Source: Novosphingobium sp. G106
GTDB lineage: Bacteria > Pseudomonadota > Alphaproteobacteria > Sphingomonadales > Sphingomonadaceae
NCBI RefSeq assembly: GCF_019075875.1
Contig: NZ_JAHOOZ010000001.1
Coordinates: 5,460,001-5,524,000 of the forward strand
Direction of reading: 5' to 3'
DNA: 64,000 nt
Shown: positions 16,395 through 25,150 of the stretch, one piece after another
Layout: each line of letters opens with the position of its first letter
How positions within the stretch are numbered: position 1 is the first letter of the stretch
The notes under the pieces: model-generated
The model's input: only the letters and a program-made list of their open reading frames with translations
Database searches by the model: none
What the model was told of the DNA's origin: nothing
Program-made: the position numbers and the translations under genes

Positions 16395-17240
16395 TCAGTC
16401 CGGAACGATCGCGATCAGCGTGCGGTCGTCGTGGTTCCACGGATGGAAGCCGGGCAGGAAATAGGCCAGCCAGGCCGGGAATATCCGCCGCAGCACGCCG
16501 GGCTTCCACAGCAGGTAAGCGAACAACCGCGCTTTCACCCGCCAGCCGGTCAGCCCGTCCTGCGCCAGCAGCGCCAGCGCGTCGCGGATGCGATTACAGA
16601 CGAAGTTCTGGGTTACCTTGAGCATGACCAGCGCCTTGACCTTCCAGCGTCGCCACCGGCTCCAGTCGCGCGTGGCGTGCAGATAGGTGTCGTAGGCGAC
16701 GCCCTTGTGCTCGATCTCCTCGATCGCGTGCCAGCGCCACATCTCCGCGGACTCCGGATCGGCGCCGGCGAGGTATTCGGGATGGGTGAGGAACTCGTGC
16801 GCCATCATCGCGGTGAAGTGCTCGAGCGCCGTGGTCGCCGAGAGGTTGACAATGGCGGGGCGCCGTTTGGTCATCGCGATCCAGTCGGCGACGAAGGCGT
16901 CGATCGCGGTGAAGTCGTAGCCGGCATCGACGGCGGCGCGGTTGAAGCCGATGTGCTCGCGCGAGTGGTTGACTTCCTGGGCGATGAACCTGCGGATCTC
17001 TTCGGCGAGCAGCGGCGGCACGCCTTCGCGGAACGCCTTGACCGATTCGACAAAGAAGGCCTCACCGCGCGGGAACGTGGCGGACAGCGAATTGTACCAG
17101 GCGGTGGCAATGGGATCGTCGTTCAGCCACCAGTGCGGCTTGTCTTCGCGGTCGAAACGCCTGTCGCGTACGGTGATGGCAAGATCCGGCGGCGCCGGCG
17201 AAGCGGCCTCGGCGAGGGGAGTTTTGCCGATGGCATTCAT
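16395..17240 (-). CDS. Metal-dependent hydrolase, PF10118 family
   Basis: 281 residues from the ATG at 17240, which has GGAG six bases upstream; the TTG at 17276 and ATG at 17267 lie inside the palindrome discussed next. The family is an all-helical, ferritin-like or diiron-like fold of unknown function. Candidate metal ligands are visible in FIAQEVNHSREH, EHFTAMMAHEFLTH and WHAIEEIEHKGVAYDTY. It is divergent from a TetR regulator, which probably controls it. Substrate unknown; members often occur near lipid or aromatic catabolism genes. Confidence 0.82.
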   Translation of the reverse strand: MNAIGKTPLAEAASPAPPDLAITVRDRRFDREDKPHWWLNDDPIATAWYNSLSATFPRGEAFFVESVKAFREGVPPLLAEEIRRFIAQEVNHSREHIGFNRAAVDAGYDFTAIDAFVADWIAMTKRRPAIVNLSATTALEHFTAMMAHEFLTHPEYLAGADPESAEMWRWHAIEEIEHKGVAYDTYLHATRDWSRWRRWKVKALVMLKVTQNFVCNRIRDALALLAQDGLTGWRVKARLFAYLLWKPGVLRRIFPAWLAYFLPGFHPWNHDDRTLIAIVPD

Positions 17241-17261
17241 GCCAATCTCCGTGGCATTAAC

Positions 17262-17275
17262 TGACATAAATGTCA
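17262..17275. promoter_or_regulatory. Palindromic operator candidate (TetR target)
   Basis: TGACATAAATGTCA is a near-perfect palindrome (6-bp arms, 2-base centre) lying 22 bases upstream of the PF10118 gene start, in the gap shared with the divergent TetR gene. A second symmetric element, GTGATATATGACCGTCAC, lies at 17422-17439. Short palindromes of this kind in the divergent gap are typical TetR-family binding sites. Confidence 0.55.
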
Positions 17276-17479
17276 ATAAACTAAGGGGCGCAAGGCCGAT
17301 CTAGGAGGCTTTTATTCGAAGGGAAAGGGCTGCGCCTGCGTTATGCGAATGCTGCGCAATAGCGGCACAGAAACATTTTCTTGCGTGCCCTCTCAGCAAG
17401 TCTCCTCTAAGGGGCGCGACAGTGATATATGACCGTCACATTTCTGCTCGGTCATGGAACATCATGGGCTTGGCATTCG

Positions 17480-18085
17480 ATGGCACCTCGCAAGCGTCTT
17501 CCCCAGCATGAAAGCCGTAGCGCGGCGCTCGAGGCGGCGCGTGCCCTGCTGATCGAGAGTGGTCCGCAGGCCGTCACGCTCAAGGCCGTCGCCGCCCGGA
17601 TGGGCCGTACCCACGCCAACCTGCTCCACCATTTCGGTACGGCAGCGCAACTCCAGCGCTCGCTCGCCAGCTACCTCGCCGGCGCGATCTGCGGGACGAT
17701 CGCCGAGGCCGTTCTGGCCAACCGCGCCGGGCTCGCCTCTGCGCGCGAGGTGGTGGACCTTACTTTCGATGCCTTCGATCGCGAGGGCGGCGGGGCACTG
17801 GCTTCATGGATGGCGCTCAACGGGAACCAGGATGCGCTCGATCCGATCGTCGAGGCGATCCACGACATGGTGGACGAACTCGACGCCTCGGGCGCGGGTA
17901 TCCGCCGGGAGGTTACGCTTACCCTGTGCCTGTTGGCGCTGGGCGATGCGCAGATGGGCGGCGCGCTGACGAAGTCGCTGGGCCTGCCGGCGCACACCGC
18001 GCGCGACATGGCCGAACGCGTGCTGACCGACGCCGCCGAACGCGCAGGCACCCCTTCCGGGGCGGGCGCGATGTTGCCGGGCTAG
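17480..18085 (+). CDS. TetR family transcriptional regulator
   Basis: 201 residues from the ATG at 17480 (MAPRKRLPQ); a start at 17429 is possible but would place the start inside a candidate operator. The N-terminal HTH spans about residues 12-55, with the recognition helix in MGRTHANLLHHFGTAAQL. The ligand domain is poorly conserved, as usual. It probably represses the divergent PF10118 hydrolase gene and itself. Confidence 0.85.
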   Translation: MAPRKRLPQHESRSAALEAARALLIESGPQAVTLKAVAARMGRTHANLLHHFGTAAQLQRSLASYLAGAICGTIAEAVLANRAGLASAREVVDLTFDAFDREGGGALASWMALNGNQDALDPIVEAIHDMVDELDASGAGIRREVTLTLCLLALGDAQMGGALTKSLGLPAHTARDMAERVLTDAAERAGTPSGAGAMLPG

Positions 18086-18095
18086 GGCCTGGCGG

Positions 18096-18115
18096 AGCCC
18101 CGCTCTGCCGGGGCT
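18096..18115 (+). terminator. Hairpin after the TetR gene
   Basis: AGCCCCG (18096-18102) and CGGGGCT (18109-18115) form a 7-bp stem with a 6-base loop, 10 bases after the TetR stop. It is followed by ATTCT, a weak T stretch. A weak terminator is likely. Confidence 0.45.
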
Positions 18116-18205
18116 ATTCTCGGCCGCGCCTTTTTATCGCGAAGGGAATCGCGCGCATCTCCGTTGATTGGAATGGCCGCTCATCCGGTTGGGTTTCCGA
18201 GTGGC

Positions 18206-18313
18206 ATGTCTCAATTGCGGGAACAGCCCATGATCAGAGTGATCGGCAACGCCGGCGGCATCGTCTTCGTATCGCTGGTCGCCTGGTACATATGGCTGTT
18301 CTACTTAGGCTGA
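18206..18313 (+). CDS. Possible small single-span membrane peptide
   Basis: 35 residues from the ATG at 18206 or 27 from the ATG at 18230. The C-terminal part (GGIVFVSLVAWYIWLFYLG) is a clean membrane helix rich in Trp and Tyr. It sits alone between the TetR gene and ygfZ. Only a weak GAG-like ribosome site precedes the first ATG. It is reported because of the helix and the aromatic bias, but could be a chance ORF. Confidence 0.4.
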   Translation: MSQLREQPMIRVIGNAGGIVFVSLVAWYIWLFYLG

Positions 18314-18338
18314 CGAACGGAACGCGAACCGGCTCTTC

Positions 18339-19073
18339 CTAGGCCTTACCGAGCTCCAGCCACTTCGGCGCCAGGGCGTCGTCGATGTCTTCCACGCGCA
18401 GGTGGTCCACCGCCAGGGCGAACTCCGGATAGGCAACACGCTGGCGCGCAGGGTCCGATTTCGCCAGTGGTACGACCAGGAGCCGGCGATTCACCTTCTG
18501 CCGCCAGTTCATCCGGGCGGTGTTTTCTTGGCCGACGTAGCAGCCCTTCGAGAAGCTCACGCCGTTGAGCTCGACCGCGTTGCATTCGAGCCAGAGCGTC
18601 GCGTCGTTGCCGAGCTCGCCTCGGCCTTCGGTGACGCCGAGCGAAAGGCGATGCGCGCGCCATTCCTCGTCGGCGGCTTCGTCATCGGGATCGACCGGCG
18701 CGATCCAGCGCTCGCCGAGCGCATGGAGCCGCGGGTCGGCGGCGGCGCCGTCGCCCTCGTGCGGGCGCCAGTGGACGGCAAGCCCGTCGTCGCGGGTGAT
18801 CGCGATGCGCCGGCGCAGGCGGTAGATCGACAGCCGCTTGACCAGCGCGTCGGCCGCTTCGGCCTCGCAATCGAGCAGCAGGTCCTGGCCCGAGGGCCAG
18901 ACGATGAAGTCGAACAGCGCCTTGCCTTGCGGGGTGAGCAAGCCCGCCCAGACCGGCAACTTGCCTGTCACGTCGTTGGTGATCAGGCCCTGGAGGAATT
19001 CGCCGACGTCCTCCTCCTGATCCAGCGGTGAGACACGGACGATGGCGCGGGAGAACAGTCGGGTTGCGGTCAT
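18339..19073 (-). CDS. ygfZ: tRNA-modifying/Fe-S repair protein YgfZ (folate-binding)
   Basis: 244 residues. YgfZ is a GcvT-fold, tetrahydrofolate-binding protein needed for the repair or activity of some Fe-S enzymes such as MiaB. The family signature KGCYVGQE is at 176-183 with the conserved Cys178. FLQGLITNDV in the N-terminal domain is also typical. It stands alone on the minus strand. Confidence 0.92.
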   Translation of the reverse strand: MTATRLFSRAIVRVSPLDQEEDVGEFLQGLITNDVTGKLPVWAGLLTPQGKALFDFIVWPSGQDLLLDCEAEAADALVKRLSIYRLRRRIAITRDDGLAVHWRPHEGDGAAADPRLHALGERWIAPVDPDDEAADEEWRAHRLSLGVTEGRGELGNDATLWLECNAVELNGVSFSKGCYVGQENTARMNWRQKVNRRLLVVPLAKSDPARQRVAYPEFALAVDHLRVEDIDDALAPKWLELGKA

Positions 19074-19128
19074 CGGCAGAAACTGGCGACTGCGAGGCCA
19101 CTTGGCAATCTAGGCCCTCAAAGGAATT

Positions 19129-20343
19129 CTACGCGGGCGTAAATTCGATGGGCAGGCCGCGAATGCCCCAGACACCCGGAAACGGCCGCCAGCCCAACGG
19201 CCCCGGCGATCTGGGTTTGGTGATCCGCTGGGCGATCAGGTGCAGCCCCTCGGCCAACTGCGCGCGGGCGATGAACTGGCCCAGGCAGATATGCGCACCG
19301 AGCGCAAAGCCGAGGTGCGGATGATCCTGCCGGCGGTCGGGATCGAACGCGTCTGCATCGGCGATTGTCGTGCCATCGCGGCCGGCGATGGCCCAGGGGA
19401 ACCAGAGCACGGTCCCCGTGGGTATCGCCACGTCGCGGTAGGCGATGTCGGCGGTGACCAACCGGTTGGTCGTCGTGGTAGAGTGGAAGCGCATCGTCTC
19501 GTCGAGCACTTTGCCGCAGAAGGCCAGGTCCTCGGCGCAGCGGGCATAGATCTCGGGCCGGCCGACCAGCTCGTACATCGTCAGCGTCAGCACGTTCTTC
19601 GAGGTGTCGAAGCCGGCGACGATCAGGAAGATCAGCAGGTCGGCCAGCTCGCGCAGCGATAGGCCGCCGTCGGACTTGGCTTGGAGCAGCAGGTCGAGCA
19701 GGTCGGCCTCGTCGCCGTCCTGCCAGCCTTTCTCACGGGCGGCGATGAGGTCGAGGACGAAAGCGTCGATCACTCCGGTGGCCGCTTCCAGCTCCGGCAG
19801 GAAACGCGGGTCCATCGAGACGCTGAGGCCGAGGTCCTCCATCGACTTGCGCAGCGCCGGGATCGCTGCGGGCGGCGCGCCGATCAGGCGGCAGGTCACC
19901 GTCACCGGGAACCACGAGGCGAAGGTCTCGAAATCAAACGCGCCCTTCGGTGCCCACTCGTCGAGCAGCCGCGCGATCACCTCACGCATCAGCGGGCGGT
20001 GGAGGTTGGCCTTGCGCGGGGTGAAGGCGGGGGCGAGGATATCGCGCAGCCGCTTGTGCTCGGGCCCGGCGCGGCTGAGGATATGCGCCTCCTGGAACCG
20101 CGCCCACTGCGTACCGCGCGCACCCATCAGGTCGACCATCTGGTCGTAGGGCGTGCGCATCGATACCTCCATCGCCATCAGGTCGCGCACGGCGCGGTAG
20201 TTGGTGACGACGAAGCCGAGGTTCGAATGGGCCAACCAGGGATGCGTGGTGCGCGCCGCGTCGAAATGGGGGAAAGGGTTCGCGGCGAAGCCCGGCTCCT
20301 CCATCGCCAGGTGCGGCAGGGCCAATTCGGTGATGGCTTGCAT
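19129..20343 (-). CDS. Cytochrome P450
   Basis: 404 residues, soluble bacterial class I type with no membrane anchor. The heme-ligand loop is FALGAHICLG with Cys353. The K-helix ExxR is in DETMRF. The I-helix oxygen motif is AGFDTS, so Asp replaces the more common Glu before Thr. The substrate cannot be read from sequence. No ferredoxin or reductase gene is nearby, so it must use partners encoded elsewhere. It is divergent from the SMP-30 lactonase gene, with which it shares a 152-base promoter region. Confidence 0.93.
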   Translation of the reverse strand: MQAITELALPHLAMEEPGFAANPFPHFDAARTTHPWLAHSNLGFVVTNYRAVRDLMAMEVSMRTPYDQMVDLMGARGTQWARFQEAHILSRAGPEHKRLRDILAPAFTPRKANLHRPLMREVIARLLDEWAPKGAFDFETFASWFPVTVTCRLIGAPPAAIPALRKSMEDLGLSVSMDPRFLPELEAATGVIDAFVLDLIAAREKGWQDGDEADLLDLLLQAKSDGGLSLRELADLLIFLIVAGFDTSKNVLTLTMYELVGRPEIYARCAEDLAFCGKVLDETMRFHSTTTTNRLVTADIAYRDVAIPTGTVLWFPWAIAGRDGTTIADADAFDPDRRQDHPHLGFALGAHICLGQFIARAQLAEGLHLIAQRITKPRSPGPLGWRPFPGVWGIRGLPIEFTPA

Positions 20344-20495
20344 GGTTGTCCCGGCCTCGTCTTGTCCGAGTGGAATCGATCATAGTGCCGGCAGGGCGGC
20401 AAGCGGCGATTCTGGATGCTTCGTGGCGATCGTTGCGAACTGTACGGCTAGAAGGTGTCGCATTGGCTGCTAGGCTGCGGGGTGGGAGAAGAGGC

Positions 20496-21368
20496 ATGCA
20501 GTTCGAGGTTCTCGCCACAGGCTATTGTTTTCTCGAAGCGCCGCGCGTCGCCGGCGAGCATGTCTGGTTCACCGACCTGCTGCTCGGCGGCGTTCACCGA
20601 TTGTCGCCCAGCGGCAAGGTCGACACCTTCCTGCCCGAGCGCCACCATGTCGGCGGCCTTGCGGTCAACGCCGACGGCCGGATCATCTGCGGCGGGCCGG
20701 GCGGGCTGGTTTGGCTCGATCCTGCGACCGGCCGCTCGGGCGTGCTGCTAGACACGATCGACGGCGAGCCGTTCACCGGCGCCAATGACTTCATCCCCGA
20801 CGGCCGGGGTGGGCTCTATATGGGCACGCTGAGCCAGGGTGCCGATTACAGCCAGGAACCGCAGCTTACCCAGCTTTACCGCGTCGACGCGCATTTGCGC
20901 GTGACCAGGCTCAGCGACGAGCTCAAGTTCTCAAACGGCGTTGGGCTGAGCCCCGACGGCAAGCGGCTCTACCACAACGAGAGCCTCCGCGGCGTCTTCG
21001 TCTACGACGTGCTGGATGACGGCGCGCTCGCCAACAAGGCTCTGTTCAACCCGCGTGAGGATGGAGACGGGCTGGCGGTCGATGCCGCGGGCGGCGTCTG
21101 GATCGCCCACTTCGATTCGGCCGAACTAGCGCGCTATCTCCCGGACGGCAGCCTAGATCGGAGCATCGCCATGCCGCACAAGGCGGTCAGCAGCGTCGCC
21201 TTCGGTGGTTCCGACCGGCGCGACATCTACGTCACCACCGCGGGCAACCACGGCATCGAATCGCTGTTCACCGGCGAACTCCCGCCGCGCGAGGCCAGCC
21301 TGTTCCACGCACGCTCCGACATTCCGGGCGTGCCGGTGGCGGTGACGCGGTTCGCGTTGCCCGCCTAG
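20496..21368 (+). CDS. SMP-30/gluconolactonase family protein
   Basis: 290 residues from the ATG at 20496, preceded by GGGAGAAG; the longer frame starting in the divergent P450 promoter is not needed. A six-bladed beta propeller that hydrolyses lactones with a divalent metal. Candidate metal ligands are the Glu in CFLEAPRV, Asn/Asp in GANDFIPDG, Asn in KFSNGVGLSPDG and Asp in GDGLAVDAAG. With the P450 and the decarboxylase-like gene it may form a small catabolic set. Confidence 0.88.
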   Translation: MQFEVLATGYCFLEAPRVAGEHVWFTDLLLGGVHRLSPSGKVDTFLPERHHVGGLAVNADGRIICGGPGGLVWLDPATGRSGVLLDTIDGEPFTGANDFIPDGRGGLYMGTLSQGADYSQEPQLTQLYRVDAHLRVTRLSDELKFSNGVGLSPDGKRLYHNESLRGVFVYDVLDDGALANKALFNPREDGDGLAVDAAGGVWIAHFDSAELARYLPDGSLDRSIAMPHKAVSSVAFGGSDRRDIYVTTAGNHGIESLFTGELPPREASLFHARSDIPGVPVAVTRFALPA

Positions 21369-21691
21369 ACGCCCATCTCGGCGAACACCTTGTCGGCGAT
21401 CGAGACCGCCGTATTGGCCGGCGGCCAGCCCGCGTAGAAGGCGAGGTGGGTGATCATCTCGACCAGTTCGTCCTTCGTCACGCCGTTGTTGAGCGCGGTC
21501 TTCATGTGGAACGGCAGCTCGTTGATCCGGTAGAGCGAGATCAGGCTGGCGACCGTGATCAGGCTGCGGTCGCGCGGGGAGAGGCCCGGCCGGCGCCAAA
21601 CGTCGCCGAACAGCACTTCGTCGGTCACTTCGGCCAGCTTGGGCGCGATATGGCCGAAGGCCTGGCGGGCGCCGGTGGGTTTGTCGGTCAT
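21365..21691 (-). CDS. Carboxymuconolactone decarboxylase family protein
   Basis: 108 residues from the ATG at 21691, which has AAGGGAAGAG just upstream. The fold is the all-helical AhpD/CMD type. The region LPFHMKTALNNGVTKDELVEMITHLAFYAG contains the conserved Glu and His. No CxxC is present, so it resembles decarboxylase-like members rather than AhpD peroxidases. It overlaps the 3' end of the SMP-30 gene convergently by four bases. Confidence 0.87.
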   Translation of the reverse strand: MTDKPTGARQAFGHIAPKLAEVTDEVLFGDVWRRPGLSPRDRSLITVASLISLYRINELPFHMKTALNNGVTKDELVEMITHLAFYAGWPPANTAVSIADKVFAEMGV

Positions 21692-21781
21692 CGCTCTTCC
21701 CTTGTTTACTTGGGTGCGAGGACACTGGCCCGGCACCGATAAGTCAAGCCGCAAAGCCGCTCGCCTGCTAAGGGCGCGGCC

Positions 21782-22999
21782 GTGCGACCCGAATCCGCCC
21801 TTTCCCTGCGACGCCCGGCGATCGCCTTCATCTTCGTCACCGGCGTGCTCGACGTCATGGCGATGGGGCTGGTCACGCCTGTGCTGCCCAGCCTGATCGA
21901 GGACTTCGCCGGCTCGACCGCCTCAGCGGGCGTGTGGAACGGCGTGCTCGTCGCGCTCTGGGGGTTGATGCAGTTCCTCTGCTCGCCGGTCATCGGTTCG
22001 CTGTCGGACCGATACGGCCGGCGGCCGGTGATCCTGATTTCGGCCGCGGGGCTATCGATCGACTGGGTGCTGATGGCGCTGGCGCCGAACCTCTGGTGGC
22101 TGGCCGTGGGCCGGCTGATCGGCGGCGCCACTTCGGCGAGCTTCACCGCGATCTATGCCTATATGGCCGACATCACCACGCCCGAGAACCGCGCGCGTGC
22201 CTATGGCATCGTCGGTGCGGCCTTCGGCGCGGGGTTCATCGCCGGGCCGGCGCTGGGCGGCATGCTCGGCGAATGGGGACCGCGCGTGCCGTTCTGGGTG
22301 GCTGCGGGGCTGTCGGCGCTGGCTTTCGTCTATGGCTGGCTGGTCCTGCCCGAGTCCCTGCCGGCCGAGCGCCGCATGGCCTTCGCCTGGTCGCGGGCCA
22401 ACCCGCTCGGCGCGCTGCGGCTGCTGCGCTCGCATGCCGAGCTGTCGGGTCTCGCCGTGGTGACCTTGCTGTTCTACTTCGCGCACCACGTCTTCTCGGT
22501 GGTCTACGTACTCTATGCCGAGCACCGCTATGGCTTCGGCCCGTTCGAGGTCGGCGTGATGCTGGCTTTTGCCGGCGCACTGGACATGGCCGTGCAGGGC
22601 TGGCTGACCGGGCAGGTGACCAAGCGGCTAGGCGATCTCAGGACGATGGTGATCGGGCTGGGCTTCGGCAGCGTCGGGCTGCTGGCCATGGGCCTCGCGC
22701 CCACCGGCGGGCTGTTCGTCGCCGCGCTGCTGCCGAACGCGCTCTGGGGGCTGGCGCTGCCGACGCTGCTGTCGCTGATGACCCAGCGCGTGTCGGAGCG
22801 CGAGCAGGGGCAGATACAGGGCGCCTCGAACAGCGTCGCCAGTCTGGCCGGCGTCGCCTCGCCGCTGTTCTTTGGCTGGGTCTACAGCCTGTCGGCGGCG
22901 GGATCGGGCCTGAGCTTCTACATTGCCGCGGGCATCCTCGCCTGCGCGGCCGCGATCGGTCTGGCGACGGCGGGGGCCGGGGCACCTGCCAAGACCTGA
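21782..22999 (+). CDS. MFS transporter, tetracycline-efflux-like (TCR/Tet)
   Basis: 405 residues from a GTG start, with 12 predicted membrane helices. The motif A of the major facilitator family is visible in GSLSDRYGRRPVIL between helices 2 and 3, as in TetA proteins, and the motif C region GAAFGAGFIAGPALGG is in helix 5. It is a proton-driven exporter by family. The substrate is unknown; drug resistance should not be assumed from the family name. Confidence 0.88.
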   Translation: MRPESALSLRRPAIAFIFVTGVLDVMAMGLVTPVLPSLIEDFAGSTASAGVWNGVLVALWGLMQFLCSPVIGSLSDRYGRRPVILISAAGLSIDWVLMALAPNLWWLAVGRLIGGATSASFTAIYAYMADITTPENRARAYGIVGAAFGAGFIAGPALGGMLGEWGPRVPFWVAAGLSALAFVYGWLVLPESLPAERRMAFAWSRANPLGALRLLRSHAELSGLAVVTLLFYFAHHVFSVVYVLYAEHRYGFGPFEVGVMLAFAGALDMAVQGWLTGQVTKRLGDLRTMVIGLGFGSVGLLAMGLAPTGGLFVAALLPNALWGLALPTLLSLMTQRVSEREQGQIQGASNSVASLAGVASPLFFGWVYSLSAAGSGLSFYIAAGILACAAAIGLATAGAGAPAKT

Positions 23000-23021
23000 A
23001 ATTTATGCCATGGGCCAAGGC

Positions 23022-24068
23022 ATGGCTACTTCCACCGACTCGACCCTGACGATCCGCCGCCCCGACGACTGGCACGTCCATCTGCGCGACCACGACGTCC
23101 TGCGCGGTGTCCTGCCTTATACGGCGCGCCAGTTCGCGCGCGCGATCGTCATGCCCAACCTGTCGCCGCCGGTGACCACGGCCGAGGGCGTCAACGCCTA
23201 CCGCCACCGCATCATCGCCGCGATCCCACCGGGCCTGTCCTTCACCCCGCTGATGACCGCCTACCTCACCGACGGCACCGATCCGGCCGACATCGCCCAA
23301 GGCTATGCCGACGGCGTCTTCGTCGCGGCCAAGCTCTATCCCGCCCACGCCACGACTGGCTCCGCCCACGGGGTGACCGACGTGGCCAAAATCCTCGGCG
23401 TGCTGGAAAAGATGCAGGACGTCGGCATGCCGCTGCTGATCCACGGCGAGGTGACCGACCACGACGTCGACATCTTCGACCGCGAGGCGGTGTTCATCGA
23501 GCGGACCCTCGCGCCGCTGGTGCGCGACCTGCCCGGACTGAAAGTGGTGTTCGAGCACATCACCACGGCCGAAGCCGCCGACTTTGTCGACGCAAGCGGG
23601 CCGAACATCGGCGCGACGATCACCCCGCAACACCTCCATATCAACCGCAATGCCATGCTGGTCGGCGGCATCCGCCCGCATGCCTATTGCCTGCCCGTGG
23701 CGAAGCGCGAGAAGCACCGGCTGGCGCTGCGCAAGGCAGCGACCTCGGGGAGCCCCAAGTACTTCCTCGGCACCGACAGCGCGCCGCATGCCGTGGGCGC
23801 CAAGGAAAGCGCCTGCGGCTGCGCGGGCATCTTCAACGCGCCTTTCGCCATCGAGAGCTATGTTGCGGTATTCGACGAGGAACGCGCGCTCGATCGTTTC
23901 GAGGCTTTCGCTTCGGAGAACGGCCCCCGGTTCTACGGCCTGCCGCTCAACGAGGAAACGATCACGCTCGAACGGGCGGAAAACCCCGTGCCCGAGATCG
24001 TCGATGCCAACGGCACGCCGATCGTGCCGTTCCATGCTGCCACGAGTCTAGGCTGGCGCCTCGTCTGA
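23022..24068 (+). CDS. pyrC: Dihydroorotase, class II
   Basis: 348 residues from the ATG at 23022 (another ATG lies at 23010). It interconverts carbamoyl aspartate and dihydroorotate in pyrimidine synthesis. The binuclear zinc site is visible: HVHLRD, the carboxylated Lys in VAAKLYPAHATT, HGEV, the His in VFEHITT, and the late Asp in FLGTDSAPH. Length agrees with the short E. coli type. Its 3' end overlaps rarD convergently by 21 bases. Confidence 0.95.
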   Translation: MATSTDSTLTIRRPDDWHVHLRDHDVLRGVLPYTARQFARAIVMPNLSPPVTTAEGVNAYRHRIIAAIPPGLSFTPLMTAYLTDGTDPADIAQGYADGVFVAAKLYPAHATTGSAHGVTDVAKILGVLEKMQDVGMPLLIHGEVTDHDVDIFDREAVFIERTLAPLVRDLPGLKVVFEHITTAEAADFVDASGPNIGATITPQHLHINRNAMLVGGIRPHAYCLPVAKREKHRLALRKAATSGSPKYFLGTDSAPHAVGAKESACGCAGIFNAPFAIESYVAVFDEERALDRFEAFASENGPRFYGLPLNEETITLERAENPVPEIVDANGTPIVPFHAATSLGWRLV

Positions 24069-24959
24069 CGCGCGCCGACGCCGCGAGAGCAGGTCCCAGA
24101 CGAAGATCGCCGCGGCAGTCCAGATCAGCACGAAGCAGGCGAGTTGGACCTGTCGCAGCGGTTCGTGGAACACGAACAGGCCCAGCAGGAACACGATCGT
24201 CGGCGCCAGGTACTGGATGAAGCCCAGGGTCGAGTAGTCCATTCGCTTGGTTGCGGTGGCGAACAGCAGCAGCGGCACGGCGGTGATCACGCCGGCCAGC
24301 GGCAGCAGCAGGTCGGTCTCCGCGCTGTGGCCGAAGCTCGAGCCGCCGTGCACTTGCCCCTGCCAGATGACGATGCCGATCGCCGGGATCAGCAGCAGTA
24401 TGGTCTCGATCGTCAGGCCGGGCAGCGAAGCGACCGGCGCCAGGCGGCGAACCAGGCCATAGCCCGAGAAGCTGACGGCCAGGGCCAGCGCGATGCCCAG
24501 CATCTCGCGCGCGTCCCAGGCGAGCAGCGATACGCCTGCCGCGGCGATGGCGACGGCGATCCACTGACGCCGGTTCAGCCGCTCGCCGAGGAAAAGCGTG
24601 CCGGCCAGCACGTTCATCAGCGGATTGATGTAGTAGCCGAGGCTCGACGCGAAGACGTGACCGGTCTGGATCGCCGTCACGTAGAGCAGCCAGTTGCCGC
24701 CGATCAGCAGCGCGCTGGTCAGCAGCAGGCCGAGGGTGCGCGGGCTGCCCAGCGCCATCAGCACCTCGCGCCCCTGCCGGCGCAGCGCGACGATCAGCAG
24801 GCAGACGGGCAGCGTGAAGATCAGCCGCCAGCCGACGAATTCGAAGGCCGGCACGCTGTGCACGAGGCGCAGATAGACCGGTAGCAGGCCCCATATCAGG
24901 TAGGCGCCGAGCGCGTGGGGCAGGCCACTCGGCAGGTCGGTCTTGGAGTTTTCGGTCAC
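24048..24959 (-). CDS. rarD: EamA/DMT family transporter RarD
   Basis: 303 residues from a GTG at 24959 with AGGG upstream; a longer start at 24995 lacks a ribosome site. Ten membrane helices in two EamA repeats, and the RarD hallmark GAYLIWGLLPVYLR followed by HRR-like charged loops, with NWLLYVTAIQTGHVFASSLGY in the first repeat. The substrate is unknown; some RarD proteins have been tied to chloramphenicol resistance. Confidence 0.87.
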   Translation of the reverse strand: MTENSKTDLPSGLPHALGAYLIWGLLPVYLRLVHSVPAFEFVGWRLIFTLPVCLLIVALRRQGREVLMALGSPRTLGLLLTSALLIGGNWLLYVTAIQTGHVFASSLGYYINPLMNVLAGTLFLGERLNRRQWIAVAIAAAGVSLLAWDAREMLGIALALAVSFSGYGLVRRLAPVASLPGLTIETILLLIPAIGIVIWQGQVHGGSSFGHSAETDLLLPLAGVITAVPLLLFATATKRMDYSTLGFIQYLAPTIVFLLGLFVFHEPLRQVQLACFVLIWTAAAIFVWDLLSRRRRASDEAPA

Positions 24960-25150
24960 GCTCAACGCCCTAGCGGCGTGGCCCCTTCGCGGCAAGCAAA
25001 CGGCTGGTCGCAGGTTTCCGCACGGCTCGCCGCATTCTGTCCGAACCTGACGGCGGCGTTGTCATTCGTTCAGGGTTCAGGGTGTTTAACTGAACACGGA
25101 TGCACAGAGCGAAGTCCGCAGAACAGCAACCCAAAACCAGGAGTGTCGCC

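Noticed and set aside
21782..22999. Tetracycline resistance gene
   Set aside because: Only family-level similarity to TetA; no TetR partner, and the setting is that of a chromosomal exporter.
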